Source: Candidatus Thorarchaeota archaeon (GTDB lineage: Archaea; Asgardarchaeota; Thorarchaeia; Thorarchaeales; Thorarchaeaceae). From it: 48,373 nucleotides of DNA. The position numbers and the translations under genes were made by a program. The notes under the pieces are model-generated. The model saw nothing but the letters and a program-made list of their open reading frames with translations, was not told where the DNA came from and made no database searches. Location: the NCBI GenBank assembly GCA_016839605.1, contig JAEOTX010000140.1, positions 1 to 48,373 on the forward strand, written 5' to 3'. The stretch's first letter is position 1; each line of letters starts with the position of its first letter. Below, in pieces: positions 32,257 through 40,999 of the stretch.

Positions 32257-33294
32257 ATGAAACTCACTCCGAAACAGAAGGAACGTTACTCGCGGATGCT
32301 TTCCCTCCACGATTTCTCAGAAACCGAAATGGAGTCAATAGCTGCAACAACTGTTTCCGTAGTGGGCGCAGGTGGTCTGGGCAGTCCGGCCCTCCGCTTA
32401 TTGACAGCCATTGGATTTGGTAAGATACGAATAATCGATCGAGATGTTGTTGAGTTGTCTAATATTCAAAGGCAAACAGTGTATCACACTGTTGATATTG
32501 GCATGCCCAAAGCTGAGGCTGCTGCTGCGAATCTTGCATTGCTCAATCCGAATGTTGAGTTTGAACCTATCAGTGCATCTCTTGCTGAGGATAATGCTAG
32601 AACTCTCCTTGACGGGTCTGAAATCATAGTTGATGGCCTTGACTCTTTCAAAACCAGATTCGCTGTGAATCGTGCTAGTGTGTCATTGAAGATTCCCTAC
32701 GTGTTCGCTGGAGCGATAGAGTATCACAGTAACCTGAGTACCTTCATCCCTGACAAGACTGGCTGTCTTCATTGCCTTTCAGGGGACGCGCAGGACAATA
32801 CCGACTATACCTGTGCGAATGTAGGAGTGACGCCTGAGCTTCTCTCCGTTGTAGCATCAGTACAGGTGAGAGAAGCAGTTCTTCTTGCAATAGGACAGGA
32901 ACCTCGCCTAGCGAATCGTCTCATGTTCATCGATGTGGCATCATTGAGCTTTGACTTCTTTGACATCGGTCGAGATGATGCCTGCCCGGTCTGTTCAGCG
33001 AATGCAACTCAGTCATTGGTAACACAGTCTGAAGTCCCAAGAGTGACTACTTTGTGTTCAGGCACTTTCAATTTGACTCCTGGATCACCAATTGAGATTG
33101 ATTTGGACTCGATAGCAGAACGACTTGGAAGTTCATATGAAATCGAACAGGCTAAGAGATGGCTCAAGATTCTTGGGCAATCTGGAGTGGAGGTGACTCT
33201 CATGCCACAGGCAAATGCAATAGTCAAGGGAGTCAAGTCAGAACAAGAGGCTCTTGAGATATATCAGGAGATTCTGATGGACTTGAAAAGATAA
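32257..33294 (+). CDS. ThiF/MoeB/E1-like adenylyltransferase
   Basis: A 345-aa E1-superfamily enzyme. ATP-binding GAGGLGS is at 37-43, DRDVVELSNIQRQ at ~61-73 (with the conserved Asp and Arg) and the crossover region at ~150-165. Zinc ligands are CLHC at 170-173 and CPVC at 243-246, and the candidate catalytic Cys186 lies in TCANVGVTP. It would adenylate the C-terminal Gly-Gly of a small ubiquitin-like or sulfur-carrier protein. A C-terminal ~85-residue domain replaces the rhodanese domain of some MoeB proteins. No beta-grasp partner, E2 or JAMM gene is in the window. ATG 32257 has GGAGG only 2 bp upstream; TTG 32248 is the alternative. Confidence 0.9.
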   Translation: MKLTPKQKERYSRMLSLHDFSETEMESIAATTVSVVGAGGLGSPALRLLTAIGFGKIRIIDRDVVELSNIQRQTVYHTVDIGMPKAEAAAANLALLNPNVEFEPISASLAEDNARTLLDGSEIIVDGLDSFKTRFAVNRASVSLKIPYVFAGAIEYHSNLSTFIPDKTGCLHCLSGDAQDNTDYTCANVGVTPELLSVVASVQVREAVLLAIGQEPRLANRLMFIDVASLSFDFFDIGRDDACPVCSANATQSLVTQSEVPRVTTLCSGTFNLTPGSPIEIDLDSIAERLGSSYEIEQAKRWLKILGQSGVEVTLMPQANAIVKGVKSEQEALEIYQEILMDLKR

Positions 33295-33326
33295 TGAGTA
33301 CGGTTGTGCAGGCTTGTCATCCCTAC

Positions 33327-33335
33327 TTTATATTA
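33327..33335 (+). promoter_or_regulatory. TATA-like box of acyl-CoA synthetase gene
   Basis: TTTATATTA lies 46 bp upstream of the ATG at 33381, a suitable place for an archaeal promoter with a leader of ~25 nt. Confidence 0.45.
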
Positions 33336-33380
33336 GGCGGATGAATATTATGAGATTTCTTCGAAGGATGTTGAATTCCA

Positions 33381-35336
33381 ATGGACAAGACCTTTGAGTT
33401 CGGTGGCGAGATTGTCTGGCACCCTACATCTGACTATGTAGAGAATGCGCGTTTGACCAAATTCATGCAGCTGCATGGAATAGGTGATTTTGGCGAACTA
33501 ATGAGCCGCTCAACGGAGGATGTCGCATGGTTCACAGATGCGGTTTTGAAGTATCTCGATATTCAGTTTCATGAGCATTATGAAAAGGTTGTAGACTTGT
33601 TCAGAGGCATTGCATGGCCACAATGGTGCATTGGTGGAAAGATGAATATCGCTCACAACTGCCTTGACAAGTACATTGGGACGCCTGTCGAATCTCAAGA
33701 CGCATTGATTTGGGAGGGTGAAAATGGCGAAACACGATCGATGAGCTACGGGGAGCTGTATCTTGAAGTCAACAAGACTGCTAATGCCTTGATGTCGCTT
33801 GGGCTTGGAAAGGGTGACGCAATCGGCCTGTTCATGCCAATGGTTCCTGAGATTGCAGTCGCGCTACTCGCAATTGCTAAAATTGGGGGCATAATCCTAC
33901 CTCTGTTCTCCGGATTCGGAGAGAGTGCCATTGTGGATAGATTGGCAGATGCTGATGCAAAAGCCCTGTTCACAGTTGATGGTGCGTTTCGAAGAGGGAA
34001 GATTATTCCCATGAAGCCAGTCGCGGATAAGGCCGCGGAGCGAATTCCCACTTTGGAGCACATGATTGTGCTTAACAGAACTAATAATCCTGTGAACATG
34101 GAGGAGGGGCGTGACTACAGGTGGACAGAACTAGTATCATCGCAACCAAATTCTTTCCCGACTGAGATGACTGATGCCGAAGACCCTCTGATGATAATCT
34201 ATACATCCGGAACAACTGGTCTTGCAAAGGGAGCAGTGCACACTCATTGCGGATTTCCAATAAAGGCCGCTCAAGACATGGCTTTCGGTACTGATCTTTA
34301 TCCTGGTCAGACTATCTACTGGATGACTGATATGGGCTGGATGATGGGACCTTGGCTTGTCTTTGGGTCGTTGATTCTTGGAGCAACATTCTTTCTATTT
34401 GACGGGGCTCCCGACTACCCAGGTCCTGGTCGTCTCTGGGAAATGGTTTCACGGCACAAAATCGCAGTGCTTGGTGTTTCACCTACACTCATCCGGCTTC
34501 TAATGACTCATGGAGAGGGGCCTGTTGAAAAACACGACCTATCATCACTTCGCTTCTTTGCTTCTACTGGAGAACCTTGGAATCCTGGCCCTTGGATGTG
34601 GCTATTTGAAAAGGTCGGAAGAAAACGAATACCAATCATAAACTACTCAGGCGGCACGGAAGTGTCTGGAGGAATAGTCATGGGCAATCCATTACTTCCT
34701 CTCAAGGCTTGTGCATTCTCAGGGCCCTGTCCTGGGATTGCTGCCGATGTCTTAGATGAGAATGGTCAACCGGTCAGAAATCAGGTTGGAGAGCTTGTCA
34801 TCAAGGCGCCTTGGATTGGCATGACACGTGGTTTCTGGAAGGACCCCAAACGATACGAAGACACCTACTGGTCACGTTGGCCGAATGTATGGGTGCATGG
34901 GGACTTCGCCGCCATTGATGCTGATGGTCTGTGGTATATTCTGGGCCGGTCAGACGATATAATCAAGATAGCGGGAAAGCGCTTCGGACCGGCAGAGGCA
35001 GAATCAATCATTGTAAGCCATCCTGCAGTGACAGAGGCTGCAGCCATTGGGGTTCCTCACAAGATCAAGCTAAACGAACTTGTAGTCTTCTGCGTTCTGA
35101 TGCCTAGTACTAACCCATCTGATGCATTGAGAAAGGAATTGAGGCAGATGGTTGCTGAAGCTATGGGCAGGCCGCTTACTCCAAAGGATGTCCTCTTCGT
35201 TAGTGACCTCCCAAAGACTCGCAATGCAAAGGTGATGAGACGCATGATACGCGCCGCATACTTGGGAGAGGACCCAGGTGACACTGCTTCACTTGTAAAT
35301 CCCGAGGCGGTCGAGGAGATTCGTAGAGCCAAGTGA
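33381..35336 (+). CDS. Acyl-CoA/acetyl-CoA synthetase, AMP-forming
   Basis: A 651-aa member of the ANL superfamily, related to acetyl-CoA synthetase. It activates a carboxylic acid through an acyl-adenylate to the CoA thioester. The P-loop-like YTSGTTGLAKGA lies at ~274-285, the YSGGTEVSGG (A5-like) region mid-protein, the hinge region GRSDDIIKIAGKRFGP near 530 and the catalytic C-terminal Lys in PKTRNAKVMRR at ~617. The N-terminal WFTDAVLKYLDIQFHEHYEKV region resembles ACS/propionyl-CoA synthetases. The typical acetyl-CoA synthetase Trp in the acyl pocket cannot be assigned confidently here, so the chain length of the substrate is open. The gene stands alone behind a TATA-like box. Confidence 0.92.
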   Translation: MDKTFEFGGEIVWHPTSDYVENARLTKFMQLHGIGDFGELMSRSTEDVAWFTDAVLKYLDIQFHEHYEKVVDLFRGIAWPQWCIGGKMNIAHNCLDKYIGTPVESQDALIWEGENGETRSMSYGELYLEVNKTANALMSLGLGKGDAIGLFMPMVPEIAVALLAIAKIGGIILPLFSGFGESAIVDRLADADAKALFTVDGAFRRGKIIPMKPVADKAAERIPTLEHMIVLNRTNNPVNMEEGRDYRWTELVSSQPNSFPTEMTDAEDPLMIIYTSGTTGLAKGAVHTHCGFPIKAAQDMAFGTDLYPGQTIYWMTDMGWMMGPWLVFGSLILGATFFLFDGAPDYPGPGRLWEMVSRHKIAVLGVSPTLIRLLMTHGEGPVEKHDLSSLRFFASTGEPWNPGPWMWLFEKVGRKRIPIINYSGGTEVSGGIVMGNPLLPLKACAFSGPCPGIAADVLDENGQPVRNQVGELVIKAPWIGMTRGFWKDPKRYEDTYWSRWPNVWVHGDFAAIDADGLWYILGRSDDIIKIAGKRFGPAEAESIIVSHPAVTEAAAIGVPHKIKLNELVVFCVLMPSTNPSDALRKELRQMVAEAMGRPLTPKDVLFVSDLPKTRNAKVMRRMIRAAYLGEDPGDTASLVNPEAVEEIRRAK

Positions 35337-35398
35337 TGGGTCTTTGGCGAGGATTTACTAGCGTCTTTGTGAAATACCAGGAACGCAGAGGGAGATAA

Positions 35399-36358
35399 TT
35401 GGCAATCGATCAAGAAACTGTAAGAAAGAGTGCTAGAATCGAGGAGATTGCAACCAGCTCGGCCATACCAAGAGTATTGCGGATTGACAGCGAACACCTT
35501 CTCCCTTCTACCTACATCGTCGAGTCCTCCAGTGCACTGCAGATTCTGCTTGAGCCTTGGATGGTGGGTGCCCGACTAGCTACCTTCGCACGGGAAAGCA
35601 GTATTGACTTCATTCGTGCGGCATTCAATCTTGTTCCAGAGTTTCAGGAATCATCATTGAGTTCTGTCACAGAAGTCGTGCCTCTGGCTGGTGCTCTCTA
35701 TTACAGCATCGCTGAGGCCTTTGACAGGGTTTTTGGAAACACTATTAGTCGCTGCTTCATCGGTGCGCGACGACATCTTACTCCCACTGGTTGGAAGACT
35801 GATCTGTCTTACAAGAACTTCGAAGCACTCTCTCCCAGCCCTGTGATACTCATTGGTGATACTATTGCAACAGGTGGTACAGTGGAGAGCATCATCGAAG
35901 CCACAATGAACGAGGCGTCAGACGTTCGTACAATTATAGTCTACTCCATTGCAGGTGGACTCCAGGGAGCAATACGTTTGAAGGAGCTCGCAGATAAGAT
36001 CGAACTCCCAATATACACCTTTTACTCGAATGCAATCTTTGGTGTTGAAGAGAACGGAACCGACATGCCTTGGTTGCATCCTGGAACAATAACTGCTCCT
36101 GAAATCCGTAAACAGGCCGAGGAGGCATACGGGTCTGACTTGGCTCGCCGCTGGTGCTGCATCTGGGATTGGGGCGACCGAGCAAAACATCCGCTGAGAC
36201 ATCTCGAGGAATTGCTTGAGAGATGCAACAATGAACTGATTTCAATTGAAGATGGCAAGACCAGCAAAGTGTTGAATGATATTAAGGATGAAGCTGTTAC
36301 AGCGATTGAACAGTGGAGGTCACCATTATCCGTATCAGTAGAAGGTTCGGTTCATTAA
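35399..36358 (+). CDS. Phosphoribosyltransferase-fold protein
   Basis: A 319-aa type I PRTase-like protein. The PRPP-binding loop VILIGDTIATGGTVES lies at 149-164 (two hydrophobics, GD, TGGT). Upstream, VVPLAGALYYSIAEAF and ARRHLTP (~94-130) correspond to the substrate-binding half, as in uracil PRTases (UPRT-like). A C-terminal ~110-residue extension includes WCCIWDWGDRAKHPLRHLEELLERC, unusual for UPRT. The reaction may be base salvage, or the fold may serve in regulation. TTG 35399 is preceded by GGGAGATAA. It is followed 110 bp later by the unrecognised gene of the larB/larC2 neighbourhood, but a palindromic promoter region separates them. Confidence 0.8.
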   Translation: MAIDQETVRKSARIEEIATSSAIPRVLRIDSEHLLPSTYIVESSSALQILLEPWMVGARLATFARESSIDFIRAAFNLVPEFQESSLSSVTEVVPLAGALYYSIAEAFDRVFGNTISRCFIGARRHLTPTGWKTDLSYKNFEALSPSPVILIGDTIATGGTVESIIEATMNEASDVRTIIVYSIAGGLQGAIRLKELADKIELPIYTFYSNAIFGVEENGTDMPWLHPGTITAPEIRKQAEEAYGSDLARRWCCIWDWGDRAKHPLRHLEELLERCNNELISIEDGKTSKVLNDIKDEAVTAIEQWRSPLSVSVEGSVH

Positions 36359-36394
36359 TTTCAGATGGTGCTATACTTTTGTCAAAAAAAAATG

Positions 36395-36407
36395 ATATGA
36401 ATCATAT
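36395..36407 (+). promoter_or_regulatory. Palindrome in AT-rich promoter of unknown gene
   Basis: ATATGAATCATAT is a perfect 6+1+6 inverted repeat in a strongly AT-rich stretch ~60-75 bp upstream of the unrecognised 610-aa gene. It contains a TGAATCA core but not the spacing of the four Hdr/Mrp-type operators, so I treat it as separate. Confidence 0.4.
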
Positions 36408-36468
36408 TTCTTATTAAGAGGGAAGTTTTGTTACGGCGCTTAACCCAAAATTGGGGATGGCATATAAA

Positions 36469-38298
36469 ATGGAAAAAGAGCTAATTGCTGCCTATCAGGC
36501 TGTAACTCACAAGCCTGATTGGCTTACAAATGATAGACTTGAGGCTGCCATGAAAGGTCATGGTGTTCTTGTGATGCCTGCCTTAGCAGTGGGCAACTCA
36601 GTTGCAGCTGATCTGAAAAGAGGTCTTGATATTCAACTAAAAGACGCCGCTGCAAAGGAGATAGACCTTGATATTATTATAGAACGAGCGGTCCGTGCTG
36701 CTAAGGAAGCTGGAGCTTCTCCAGAGAATGCTGCCTTATTGGTTGCTGCGACTGTATACCTTGCTGGGTCCGGTGCCAGAGCAGGTGTACCAATGGCAAA
36801 CCGAAAGGTGGGTGCTTCAGCCCGTATCGCTGCGGGCGCAAGTAGGACATCTGCTATCGCGCTACAGACGAACAAGTTCACGAACCGGCTCACTGCTTTT
36901 CCAGCCTACATGGCGATATACGAGGCGATTATGGAAAAGAAAGTAACTAAGATTGATGGTAGTAAACTGCCGCTCTTCCTAAGTGGTGGAGCTATCTACG
37001 GTCATGCATCTCTAGCTGAGGATCACATGGTTCCAGAGTTTGCTCGAAACGCGGCAAAGATTGGTGCACAAGCGATGGCTGCTGCCTTTGCTGGTGCTGG
37101 CATGACTCCTAGTCCGCTATGGTGTGCCCTTCTTTCCGCTGCGGTGACAATGGAGATAGTCCATCCGGATGCATTTGCAGGCGAGGAGTATGGTCCCTTT
37201 GGCACAAAGATGTCAAGCTACTTCGCTGGACTCGGTGCAGTAGAGGGAGCAGGACTCCCAGAGAAGATACACTGGCGAGGGACGAACGAAGAGATTGAAA
37301 CGGCCGATATAATCGGCGACTTTGGTCTGATTCTGAAGGATATTGGAGGGCCATCTCTAATAGGGTCCATGGCTCTCAACGAGATGTTCGCAGGATTCCA
37401 AGAGGCTCCCTTGATGTACGCAGGATTCTCCGGTGGACCCGTTAATCCACCCAGTGGTCACCTGAACTCTGATGTAGCACCCATCCTCCGTATACTCACT
37501 CAGAATGGTTGGGACGTTGAGGATGCCGCAGCCAAGGTGAGAGAGTACAAGTTTGGTGGTTTCATCGATCCTGAGATGGCTCTTGCCGGAATCAACAATG
37601 TAGCAAGAAAGGCAGAACAAGCAAACCGAGGCTTCATCACTGACACACTCATCAAGGCGAGTCAGCCTGTCATGACTAGAGCTGTTACTCGAAGGATTAA
37701 GAAAGCTCACAAAATGATTAAGGCTGGCAAAAGCCCAGGCGATGTGGCAAAGAAGCTAGACGAAGAACGTCTGGCTTATGTCGAAGCACGAGGCTCAGCG
37801 ATTCTGACTTGGTTCCTACAGATGCTTGGTGTCATTAAGGGTGAGGTGAAAATCAAATTCACTGAACTTAGACCACAGGCCCGACGATGTGACAAGTTCA
37901 CAGCAAAATACTGGGGCTTCGACTCTTACATCAGTTATGACCTTGAAATTGAGGGTAAGAAATATCACGTCGATAACCTGTCTTCTGAGGCCACACTTGA
38001 CTTTGTTCTTGAAGGCAAGAACGCAGATGACCCTCTGTATGTTTGGGTCCTGTTCTGTGGAAATGTTGTAGCACAGGAATTACAATACATTGGCTTCAGT
38101 ATCATGAATATCACTGTTCCTGCAGCCATGGGCAGTATCCTCGGCATGGAGCCGAAGAAGGCTGCCAAGGACGCAGAGAACGGGGCATACCTGAGCTGTG
38201 CAATTCCAGGAGCCCGGGAGAACGCAATAAGGGTCGCAGAGTTGGCTAAGGAACTCTATGACTGGTTAGGGCAAGTTAAACACGAAGTTCTTCCTTAG
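36469..38298 (+). CDS. Unrecognised 609-aa protein in larC2-larB neighbourhood
   Basis: I do not recognise this protein. It is Ala/Gly-rich in its first ~380 residues, with Gly-rich turns such as AGSGARAGVPMANRKVGASA, FLSGGAIYGHASLAEDH, GMTPSPLW and FSGGPVNPPSGHLNSD. These look like an enzyme active-site scaffold rather than membrane helices. A helical Lys-rich linker follows (~410-445), then a C-terminal domain of ~160 residues (GEVKIKFTELRPQARRCD, FDSYISYDLEIEGKKYHV). Two genes downstream encode LarC-type and LarB-type proteins that make the nickel-pincer cofactor, so it might use that cofactor, but it lacks the sequence look of LarA. ATG 36469 with upstream GGGGATGG is chosen; ATG 36457 is possible. 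A hairpin terminator follows the stop. Confidence 0.8.
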   Translation: MEKELIAAYQAVTHKPDWLTNDRLEAAMKGHGVLVMPALAVGNSVAADLKRGLDIQLKDAAAKEIDLDIIIERAVRAAKEAGASPENAALLVAATVYLAGSGARAGVPMANRKVGASARIAAGASRTSAIALQTNKFTNRLTAFPAYMAIYEAIMEKKVTKIDGSKLPLFLSGGAIYGHASLAEDHMVPEFARNAAKIGAQAMAAAFAGAGMTPSPLWCALLSAAVTMEIVHPDAFAGEEYGPFGTKMSSYFAGLGAVEGAGLPEKIHWRGTNEEIETADIIGDFGLILKDIGGPSLIGSMALNEMFAGFQEAPLMYAGFSGGPVNPPSGHLNSDVAPILRILTQNGWDVEDAAAKVREYKFGGFIDPEMALAGINNVARKAEQANRGFITDTLIKASQPVMTRAVTRRIKKAHKMIKAGKSPGDVAKKLDEERLAYVEARGSAILTWFLQMLGVIKGEVKIKFTELRPQARRCDKFTAKYWGFDSYISYDLEIEGKKYHVDNLSSEATLDFVLEGKNADDPLYVWVLFCGNVVAQELQYIGFSIMNITVPAAMGSILGMEPKKAAKDAENGAYLSCAIPGARENAIRVAELAKELYDWLGQVKHEVLP

Positions 38299-38300
38299 AC

Positions 38301-38332
38301 GTAGGGGTTTCATCCCCTACCCCCCTTTCTTT
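38301..38332 (+). terminator. Hairpin terminator or attenuator
   Basis: GTAGGGG at 38301-38307 pairs perfectly with CCCCTAC at 38314-38320 around TTTCAT, followed by pyrimidine-rich CCCCCTTTCTTT. It begins 2 bp after the stop of the unrecognised gene and may reduce read-through into the larC2-like gene. Confidence 0.6.
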
Positions 38333-38360
38333 CAATGGAGGCCTTCAGAGCTTGCTTATC

Positions 38361-38843
38361 ATGATTACAGTTGACAACGTGAGTGGTGAGGTGATTCCCT
38401 ATCTCATTGAAACCTCAATCGAGCGCGGAGCCAAGAATATGCATGTAGTCCCTGCTATAACAAAGAAGGGCCGTCCAGAGTACCTAATCTTTGTGGATAT
38501 TGATGAGCCCAATCTAGAGCCAGTCATTGGGTTTCTTTTGGCAGAGCTAGGCTCTCTTGGTTATAGAATAATTAGAGATGAACACTTTCCATCAGATTTC
38601 CTAGTAGAAAAAGTCGAAGTGAATCTGTCCTCACTCGGTATATCACTCAATACAGTTGTGCGGATTAAAGTGATTCGACGACAAGATGGTTCGATTATAA
38701 CAGCAAATCTGGAATATGATGACCTGCTCTCTCTCTCGGAGGAACTCATTAGTGGAGCAACTCATATACCCATGATGAAATTGAAGAGTATGATAGAAGG
38801 ACGATATCTGGAACAGTTATTGGGAAAGGCAAAAGATGATTAG
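38361..38843 (+). CDS. LarC C-terminal-type nickel insertion protein
   Basis: A 160-aa protein resembling the C-terminal half (LarC2) of the nickel insertion protein LarC (DUF111). It shows NVSGEVIPYLIETSIERGAKNMHVVPAITKKGRP, a typical run in which a mixed alpha-beta unit binds CTP/metal, and FLVEKVEVNLSSLGISLNTVVRIKVIRRQDG. LarC inserts Ni into the pyridinium bis-thiocarboxylate mononucleotide. The N-terminal half is absent here, as when larC is split into two frames. ATG 38361 is used; TTG 38352 is nearer GGAGG at 38336-38340. The next gene (larB) starts 23 bp after this stop, so they form one operon. Confidence 0.82.
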   Translation: MITVDNVSGEVIPYLIETSIERGAKNMHVVPAITKKGRPEYLIFVDIDEPNLEPVIGFLLAELGSLGYRIIRDEHFPSDFLVEKVEVNLSSLGISLNTVVRIKVIRRQDGSIITANLEYDDLLSLSEELISGATHIPMMKLKSMIEGRYLEQLLGKAKDD

Positions 38844-38866
38844 TGTTGTTGAAATGGAGGATGACT

Positions 38867-39655
38867 ATGAAAAGCACACAAGAGATTTTGGCGGCTCTAG
38901 CTGAGGGGAAGATTGGCATAGAAGATGCTGAGAAGGAGCTAAGAGCGCTATCTCTTGCTCAAGTTGGCAATATTGGGATGATTGATCTCAATAGGCAAGA
39001 GCGAAGCGGCGTGCCAGAAGTGGTCTTCGCAGAAACAAAGACAATAGAGCATCTAACAGAGATTGTGAAGGTCATGGTTGAGAGGAACGGTGTTGTCCTT
39101 CTCACAAGAGTGAGCAAAGCCAAACTTGATACTCTCAGAAACTCGTTCAAAGGTTTAAATTTTGATGCAGCTGGATATGACGACCACTTGACTGTTCTGA
39201 TTCACGAGAACGACTGGTCAGAACCGCCTAAGAATGGGAAGATAGCCATAATGACTGCAGGGACATCTGACATCGCATACGCTCATGAAGCAGAGGCAAT
39301 CGCCAGATTACTTGGTGTAGAAGCACTCACCTACTACGATGTGGGTGTTGCTGGAATTCATCGTCTTATCGAGCCAGTTAAGAAGGTGATTGAAGAGGGC
39401 GCGGACGCGCTTGTTGTATTTGCTGGAATGGAAGGCGCTTTGCCAACTGTCATTGCAGCACTAGTTGACATTCCTGTCATCGGCGTACCTGTTCCAACAG
39501 GCTATGGACATGGTGGCAAGGGCGAAACCGCGCTTGCTTCGATGCTGCAGTCTTGTGCTCCAGGTCTAGCAGTTGTGAATATAGGCAATGGTCTTGGTGC
39601 TGGTGCAGTGGCTTGTCTCATTGCAAAGAGATGTGCGAATAGGGCGAGAGATTAG
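38867..39655 (+). CDS. larB: LarB, nickel-pincer cofactor carboxylase/hydrolase
   Basis: A 262-aa LarB. LarB carboxylates and hydrolyses nicotinic acid adenine dinucleotide, the first step of nickel-pincer nucleotide synthesis. The N-terminal ~90 residues include the RQERSGVPEVVFAETKT signature. The C-terminal PurE-like domain has IAIMTAGTSDIAYAHEAEA, VFAGMEGALPTVIA, GVPVPTGYGHGGKGETALASMLQSC and NIGNGLGAG. Length and motif set are those of complete LarB. ATG 38867 has GGAGG six bases upstream. LarE and LarA are not in the window. It is paired with the larC2-like gene. Confidence 0.93.
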   Translation: MKSTQEILAALAEGKIGIEDAEKELRALSLAQVGNIGMIDLNRQERSGVPEVVFAETKTIEHLTEIVKVMVERNGVVLLTRVSKAKLDTLRNSFKGLNFDAAGYDDHLTVLIHENDWSEPPKNGKIAIMTAGTSDIAYAHEAEAIARLLGVEALTYYDVGVAGIHRLIEPVKKVIEEGADALVVFAGMEGALPTVIAALVDIPVIGVPVPTGYGHGGKGETALASMLQSCAPGLAVVNIGNGLGAGAVACLIAKRCANRARD

Positions 39656-39724
39656 TTGCTCTCCTTATGCTTGGATTGCAAAGCTTATTTCACATATCGC
39701 CATCATTGGGACTTGGTGGTCTGG

Positions 39725-40090
39725 TTGGTAAATGTGTGTGTTATTGGAGTCTATGTCGATGACATGGACAAAGCATTGGATTTCTACTGTAACATGCTTG
39801 GATTCAAAGTGAAACACAAGTACGATGACTGTTTAGTCCATCTGGAGAATGAAGGACCTTCGTTGATTCTTGAAACGACGGAAAAACCAGTCAACGCAAA
39901 ATACCCTGGCACATCTCAAGTGGCACTGGGAATTGAAACAAAGAATGTGAAGGAAACCGCTGAAAAACTCAGAGCGATTGGTGCTGATGTTATCCATAAT
40001 GCTCCTCGAAAGTTCCCTGCAGGAATCTTCATGGCTGTCCGAGACCCCGCTGGAAACCTGATCGAGTTATTGCAATTTGACGAGAAATGA
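39725..40090 (+). CDS. Glyoxalase/VOC-family protein
   Basis: A ~121-aa vicinal oxygen chelate protein with two beta-alpha-beta-beta-beta halves. The first is VYVDDMDKALDFYCNMLGFKVKHKYDDCLVHLENEGPSLILE, the second VALGIETKNVKETAEKLRAIGADV, ending with the conserved RDPAGNLIELLQF, where Glu is a metal ligand. It probably isomerises or cleaves a small substrate with a bound divalent metal. The start is unclear: TTG 39725 and GTG 39734 put the first strand near the N-terminus. The frame runs open to the larB stop, but those 23 residues look non-coding. Convergent with the Nudix gene. Confidence 0.85.
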   Translation: MVNVCVIGVYVDDMDKALDFYCNMLGFKVKHKYDDCLVHLENEGPSLILETTEKPVNAKYPGTSQVALGIETKNVKETAEKLRAIGADVIHNAPRKFPAGIFMAVRDPAGNLIELLQFDEK

Positions 40091-40105
40091 ATCTCTGCGC
40101 AGTCA

Positions 40106-40540
40106 TCATCCAAATGAAAACCCATCAGGCAAATGAGGTTTCAAAGCCATAATTCGTGAGAGTGATTCATGGAACGTCTTCAACTCTGGATTCTGCAGAG
40201 CATCTTGCATGAATATCCACTGATACTCAGTGTGCTCCCAGCTCATTTCCACCTCGCCATCGATGTAACTACACCAGAAATTGATGAAGACCATCGGGAA
40301 TTCTTCTGAGCCGCGATAGAAGAACTCAGTATTAACTGGCATGATGACCTCAGCTTTGAGCTTAGTTTCTTCCTCAATCTCTCTCAAAATTCCTGCTGCG
40401 GGACCCTCTCCTCTCTCAAGTCTTCCAGTAACAATCTCCCATCTATTAGGAGCAAAGTCCTTGTCAGGGGACCTCTTTAGAATCAGTATCTTCCCATCAC
40501 GTACTATCACAGCTCCGAGTCCCACATAGAACTGATCCAT
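40106..40540 (-). CDS. Nudix hydrolase
   Basis: A 144-aa Nudix protein. The box GRLERGEGPAAGILREIEEE reads G-x5-E-x7-REUxEE with all metal ligands, though Lys stands where the second Gly usually is. GAVIVRDGKILILKRS is the preceding strand. It hydrolyses a nucleoside diphosphate linked to another group, as in nucleotide housecleaning. ATG 40540 has GAGGAAG six bases upstream; ATG 40555 would directly abut the MarR stop. It is the third gene of the PPOx-MarR-Nudix operon. Confidence 0.9.
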   Translation of the reverse strand: MDQFYVGLGAVIVRDGKILILKRSPDKDFAPNRWEIVTGRLERGEGPAAGILREIEEETKLKAEVIMPVNTEFFYRGSEEFPMVFINFWCSYIDGEVEMSWEHTEYQWIFMQDALQNPELKTFHESLSRIMALKPHLPDGFSFG

Positions 40541-40555
40541 TATTCGCTTCCTCAT

Positions 40556-40999
40556 TCAGGTTGTTGTGAAATTCATAAGGTTGGAGAGTAATCGGCGAAG
40601 ATAATCTTCGACCATTTCTATTTCATTGTCCGTGAAATCATGATAGAAGAGGTTTGTCATCTCTTGGGAAACCTGCTGATACTTGCGGTGCAGCATCTTG
40701 GTCTTCTCTGTCAAACTGACCAAAATCTTACGTTTGTCAACATCTGATGGATTTCTCTCAATAAGCCCCTCTGCGTCCATTCTTTCAAGCATGTCAGTCA
40801 GGGTCGACTTACCAAGCTGAGTTCTATTAGCTAACTCTCGAATAGGAATTCTATCCTCTCGCCAGAGGGCAAAGAGGATTCTGCCCTGACCTGGACTGAT
40901 TTCTATTGCATGTTCCTTGAGCATCTTTGAGAATATCCTGCTTGATAGATGATGTATCTTCGTGATGAGAAACCCTCCCTCACTGACCTGCATTCTCAA
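40556..40999 (-). CDS. MarR-family transcriptional regulator
   Basis: A 147-aa winged-helix regulator. It has dimerisation helices at both ends, ISPGQGRILFALWREDRIPIRELANRTQLGKSTLTDMLERMDAEGLIERNPSDVDKRKILVSLT as helix-turn-helix and wing (with the DxRxxxxxLT-type signature as DKRKILVSLT), then a C-terminal helix. Such dimers bind palindromes and are released by small ligands or oxidants. The start at 40999 overlaps the PPOx gene by 4 bp. The repeat-rich promoter at 41485-41516 is the obvious target, so it probably represses its own operon. Confidence 0.92.
   Translation of the reverse strand: MRMQVSEGGFLITKIHHLSSRIFSKMLKEHAIEISPGQGRILFALWREDRIPIRELANRTQLGKSTLTDMLERMDAEGLIERNPSDVDKRKILVSLTEKTKMLHRKYQQVSQEMTNLFYHDFTDNEIEMVEDYLRRLLSNLMNFTTT

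Noticed and set aside
36395..36407. Palindrome ATATGAATCATAT as a fifth site of the Hdr/Mrp regulon
   Set aside because: It shares the TGAATC core but has different spacing and symmetry, so grouping would be forced.
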